From contig CAWBUL010000006.1 in the NCBI GenBank assembly GCA_963791885.1, positions 1,612,001 through 1,676,000 of the forward strand: DNA of 64,000 nucleotides, written 5' to 3'. This document shows, piece after piece, positions 61,455-64,000 of the stretch. Each line of letters opens with the position of its first letter. The stretch's first letter is position 1. The DNA is from CAVSUZ01 sp963791885 (GTDB lineage Bacteria > Pseudomonadota > Alphaproteobacteria > Acetobacterales > Acetobacteraceae). The position numbers and the translations under genes were made by a program. The notes under the pieces were generated by a model, which was not told the DNA's origin, ran no database searches, and was given only the letters and a program-made list of their open reading frames with translations.

Positions 61455-62437
61455 CTATGCCGCTGTTGCAGGTTGAGAACCTGACGAAGCGGTACGTCCT
61501 TGGCCGCAAGGGCCTGTTCGGTACGCGTAAGCCGGTGGAAAACTGGGCGGTGGACGATGTGTCCTTCTCCATCGATGCCGGTGCCACGCTTGGTCTGGTC
61601 GGCGAAAGCGGCTGCGGCAAAACAACGACGGCGCGCAGTATTCTGCGTCTGGTAGCCCCCACATCCGGTACCGTGCGGCTGGGCGGGCGCGAAATAACCC
61701 ATACGCTGGCTGGGAAGGAGCGAGCGCCTATGCTCGCTGTCCGCCGCCAGGTGCAATACGTCTTCCAGGATCCGTTGCTCTCGCTAAATCCGCGCTGGTC
61801 GATCGGCATGACGCTCCGCGAGCCGCTTCGCGTCCATGGCATCGGCACATCGAAAGAATGGCCTGGCCGGATCGCGCAGCTGTTGGACCTCGTCGGACTC
61901 AATCCGCATTACCAATATCGCTATCCGCATGAGCTGAGTGGCGGCCAGCGGCAGCGCGTCGGCATTGCCCGTGCTCTGGCGGTCGAGCCGCGAGTACTGA
62001 TCTGCGACGAACCGGTGTCGTCACTCGACGTGTCTGTCCGCGCACAAATCCTGAATCTGCTGGCTGAGCTGCAGGAACGTCTGGACCTCGCGTATCTTTA
62101 CATTTCGCACGACCTTAGCTCGGTTCGCTTTCTGAGCACCCATGTCGCAGTGATGTATCTCGGCAAGATCGTTGAGATTGCAACCGCCGACGCGCTGTTT
62201 GCCCATCCGCACCACCATTACACGCGAGCCCTGCTCGGCTCCATTCCGGTTCCGGACCCAGACGCAACGCAGCACCACGCACCACTTCCAGGCGAGGTAC
62301 CAAGCGCAGTCAGGCGTCCACCGGGCTGCCCGTTCCATCCCAGATGTGCGGCGGCGCTGCCGCGTTGCCGCACGGAGGTTCCGGTCCTGACCAGTATCGA
62401 CCCTGGCCACAGCGTCAGTTGCCACAACCCCGCATAG
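61451..62437 (+). CDS. Peptide/opine-type ABC ATPase (DppF-like)
   Basis: 328 residues. N-terminal KRYVLGRKGLFGTRKPVENWAVDDVSF, Walker A VGESGCGKTTTARSILRLV, Q-loop VQYVFQDPLLSLNPRWSIG, signature ELSGGQRQRVGIARALA, Walker B LICDEPVSSLDVSVRAQI, and C-terminal CPFHPRCAAALPRC. Intact version of the domain whose counterpart in the minus operon is frameshifted. The binding-protein gene follows 26 bp later. Confidence 0.95.
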   Translation: MTMPLLQVENLTKRYVLGRKGLFGTRKPVENWAVDDVSFSIDAGATLGLVGESGCGKTTTARSILRLVAPTSGTVRLGGREITHTLAGKERAPMLAVRRQVQYVFQDPLLSLNPRWSIGMTLREPLRVHGIGTSKEWPGRIAQLLDLVGLNPHYQYRYPHELSGGQRQRVGIARALAVEPRVLICDEPVSSLDVSVRAQILNLLAELQERLDLAYLYISHDLSSVRFLSTHVAVMYLGKIVEIATADALFAHPHHHYTRALLGSIPVPDPDATQHHAPLPGEVPSAVRRPPGCPFHPRCAAALPRCRTEVPVLTSIDPGHSVSCHNPA

Positions 62438-62463
62438 CTCAATCAGTTTAGGAGGCAAGAAAA

Positions 62464-64000
62464 ATGGGAGACTTCAACCTGACTCGTCGCGGTGCAATGA
62501 CGGGACTCACCGCGACCGTGGCTGCCGCCAGCGTACGCCCGACCAAGGCGTCAACGTCGCTCTTCAAGCTCTACATGATGATACCGAACAACCAGCCGAC
62601 GCGGATGATCTGGGGAACGCTGGCGGCCCAGCAGATGGCACGAATCGGCATTGACGTGGTGTCCAGCTTTGTGCCGTTCACCGTGATCGCGCCGCGCCGT
62701 AGCAAAGGCGGAGGTGCGACATATACGGAAGGCGGTTGGGACTGCTACCTCGAACGCTATTACTACGCCAGCATCACGCCAACGCCGAATTCTCTGTTCT
62801 CCAGCAAGCTCATCCCCCCGAACGGGGAGAATTACTACTACGTGGAAGACAAGATCCTCGATGAAACGATGGATCGCTATGCGGGATCGCCGGACCCGGC
62901 GGTGCGCATGGATGCGATCCATGCGTTCGAAAAGCGGTGGTACGATATCCAGCCGTTGACGATCTTGTTCTATCCGGGCGATGTCATTGCGATAAGCCCG
63001 AAGCTGAAGGGTTTCGATTCCACCACTTTCAACCCGGTCTTCTATCCGCGCGCCGAAAACTGGACGTTGGAGGGTGCCGGTGACACCACCGCCAATTTCG
63101 CGTCCTGGCCGCCGCCCAGTTCCTTGATTCCCATGTATACGATCGGTTACCACGAATCCAACATCTTCGGCCCGGTATATGATCGCCTATACGAGTACAA
63201 TTCCTGGGCGGAGAAGAAACTGGTTCCTGCTCTGGCGGAAAGCCACACGCAGTCCGCCGATGGAAAGCACTGGGTGATCACGATGCGGAAGGGGGTCACC
63301 TGGCACAGCGGGGAGGAGTTCACAGCCGCCGACGTGAAATTCACCTGGGATGCCATCATGAACGCCGACTATGGCAGCCAGTTCCGTGCCGGCTTCCTGT
63401 CGGTGTTCGGTTCGCCCGATGCGTACAAGGTGACCGGCAAGTACGAAATCACCGTTGATCTGCCGCAATACAACATGATGTTCTTCGATTGGATCGTCGG
63501 CTCGATGGCCATCATGCCGGAGCATGCCTATAAGGACATCAAGCCGGAGGCCATGCGCGGCCATGCGGCCAGCACGTGGCTCGGCACTTATGCGGTTAAA
63601 ACATCGGATGGAGGCACCTTCACCGCGCATGGAGGGATTGGCACGGGGGCTTGGATTCCCCAGGGCTTCGACCCGGTGCGAAAAGCGTACAAGACGGTCC
63701 GCAACGAGAAGTACTGGAAACCGATGCCGGGGAACGTCAAGACGTTCTCCGTCGTGAATATCGAAAGTACCAACTCTATTCTGAGCGCTCTCAAGTCCGG
63801 CGATATCGTCGCGCATGATCCGATGTATGACATCGGTTCGCTCGTGCCCACCATCGATAAGTCATGGGCCAATGTGCTCACATTCAACTCTTACAAATGG
63901 CAGCATGTCTGCTTTAACCTGCGGCATCCGGTGTTCGGCACCGGCGTTGATACACCACTGGGCAAGAAAGATCCGTCGCGCGCAGCGGAAGCCGCCGCCT
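62464..64000 (+). CDS. Peptide/opine-type ABC substrate-binding protein with C-lobe sequence before the N-lobe (partial, cut by window edge)
   Basis: Open from ATG 62464 (AGGAGG, excellent spacing) to the window edge, 512 codons. Tat-type start NLTRRGAMTGLTATVAAAS. Residues about 33-200 are like the C-terminal lobe of SBP_bac_5 proteins: an 'F-L...P...QQMARIGIDV' helix, GGWDCYLERYYYASITPTPN, LFSSKLIPPNGEN, FEKRWYDIQPLTILFYPG and KLKGF...NPVFYPRAENWTLEG, which normally close such a protein. From about 215 on comes a second beginning: GPVYDRLYEYNSWAEKKLVPALAES, GKHWVITMRKGVTWHSGEEFTAADVKFTWDAIMN, KYEITVDLPQYNMMFFDWIVGSMAIMPEHAY, the N-lobe. So the lobes are in permuted or duplicated order. What follows 64000 decides which. 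Confidence 0.85.
   Translation, partial: MGDFNLTRRGAMTGLTATVAAASVRPTKASTSLFKLYMMIPNNQPTRMIWGTLAAQQMARIGIDVVSSFVPFTVIAPRRSKGGGATYTEGGWDCYLERYYYASITPTPNSLFSSKLIPPNGENYYYVEDKILDETMDRYAGSPDPAVRMDAIHAFEKRWYDIQPLTILFYPGDVIAISPKLKGFDSTTFNPVFYPRAENWTLEGAGDTTANFASWPPPSSLIPMYTIGYHESNIFGPVYDRLYEYNSWAEKKLVPALAESHTQSADGKHWVITMRKGVTWHSGEEFTAADVKFTWDAIMNADYGSQFRAGFLSVFGSPDAYKVTGKYEITVDLPQYNMMFFDWIVGSMAIMPEHAYKDIKPEAMRGHAASTWLGTYAVKTSDGGTFTAHGGIGTGAWIPQGFDPVRKAYKTVRNEKYWKPMPGNVKTFSVVNIESTNSILSALKSGDIVAHDPMYDIGSLVPTIDKSWANVLTFNSYKWQHVCFNLRHPVFGTGVDTPLGKKDPSRAAEAAA

Overview
The window looks like a chromosomal segment of a high-GC alphaproteobacterium. The paralogue mix suggests Rhodospirillales, probably Acetobacteraceae: many ABC importers, coxLMS-type hydroxylase subunits, DUF1491, an FtsH of alphaproteobacterial type and an IS5-family element with ends of alphaproteobacterial type. 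No 16S or other typing gene is present, so this placement is inference. Most of the 64 kb is catabolic cargo: enzyme operons, most of them with their own ABC importer, packed with 1-4 bp start/stop overlaps and almost no space between convergent genes.

Layout. 0.0-11.7 kb: a partial amidohydrolase; a polar amino-acid ABC permease and ATPase followed by two flavin-dependent LLM monooxygenases (+); then a minus-strand operon running M20 peptidase, enoyl-CoA hydratase, TauD-type dioxygenase, ADP-forming acyl-CoA synthetase and the matching periplasmic binding protein; and a divergent HutC-type GntR regulator. 11.7-15.6 kb: a minus-strand operon of CoA-transferase alpha and beta (beta frameshifted), an LLM oxidoreductase and a diaminopropionate ammonia-lyase-like PLP enzyme. 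15.7-24.7 kb: a molybdenum hydroxylase (L, M, S and G-like subunits) in one operon with a complete branched-chain/aromatic-type importer whose LivH gene is frameshifted. 24.7-29.3 kb: a second complete Liv-type importer on the minus strand.

29.4-33.4 kb is a MarR / HlyD / DHA2-MFS efflux operon ending in a TylF-like O-methyltransferase. It has a perfect 20-bp palindrome upstream, in the gap shared with ftsH. ftsH (33.6-35.6 kb) overlaps a small protein built of tandem pentapeptides. From 35.9 to 40.6 kb the sequence is decayed accessory DNA: a P-loop kinase gene split by an IS5-family element (whose two halves can be rejoined exactly), a fragment of a large uncharacterised protein, a broken tyrosine recombinase, a gene-poor stretch, a chalcone-isomerase-fold protein between two divergent remnants of one small Cys-rich gene family, and the 5' half of a tRNA gene.

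40.7-49.4 kb holds DUF1491, a sulfonate-type ABC importer (ssuABC-like), argJ, a small secreted protein, a biotin-dependent acyl-CoA carboxylase alpha subunit, and an HyuB-type hydantoinase. The last two are joined by a 56-bp triplicated stop/start junction. 49.4-64.0 kb carries two divergent peptide/opine-type (Dpp-like) importers. The minus one has a fused double ATPase (frameshifted) and an SDR. The plus one starts with an FAD oxidase and an octopine/nopaline-dehydrogenase-family enzyme, and ends, cut by the window edge, with a substrate-binding protein in which C-lobe-like sequence precedes the N-lobe.

Four protein-coding genes carry a one-base frameshift (CoA-transferase beta, livH, the kinase gene, dppDF). 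Whether these are true pseudogenes or assembly errors cannot be settled from sequence alone. Domain boundaries and positions given as 'about' are estimates by eye.
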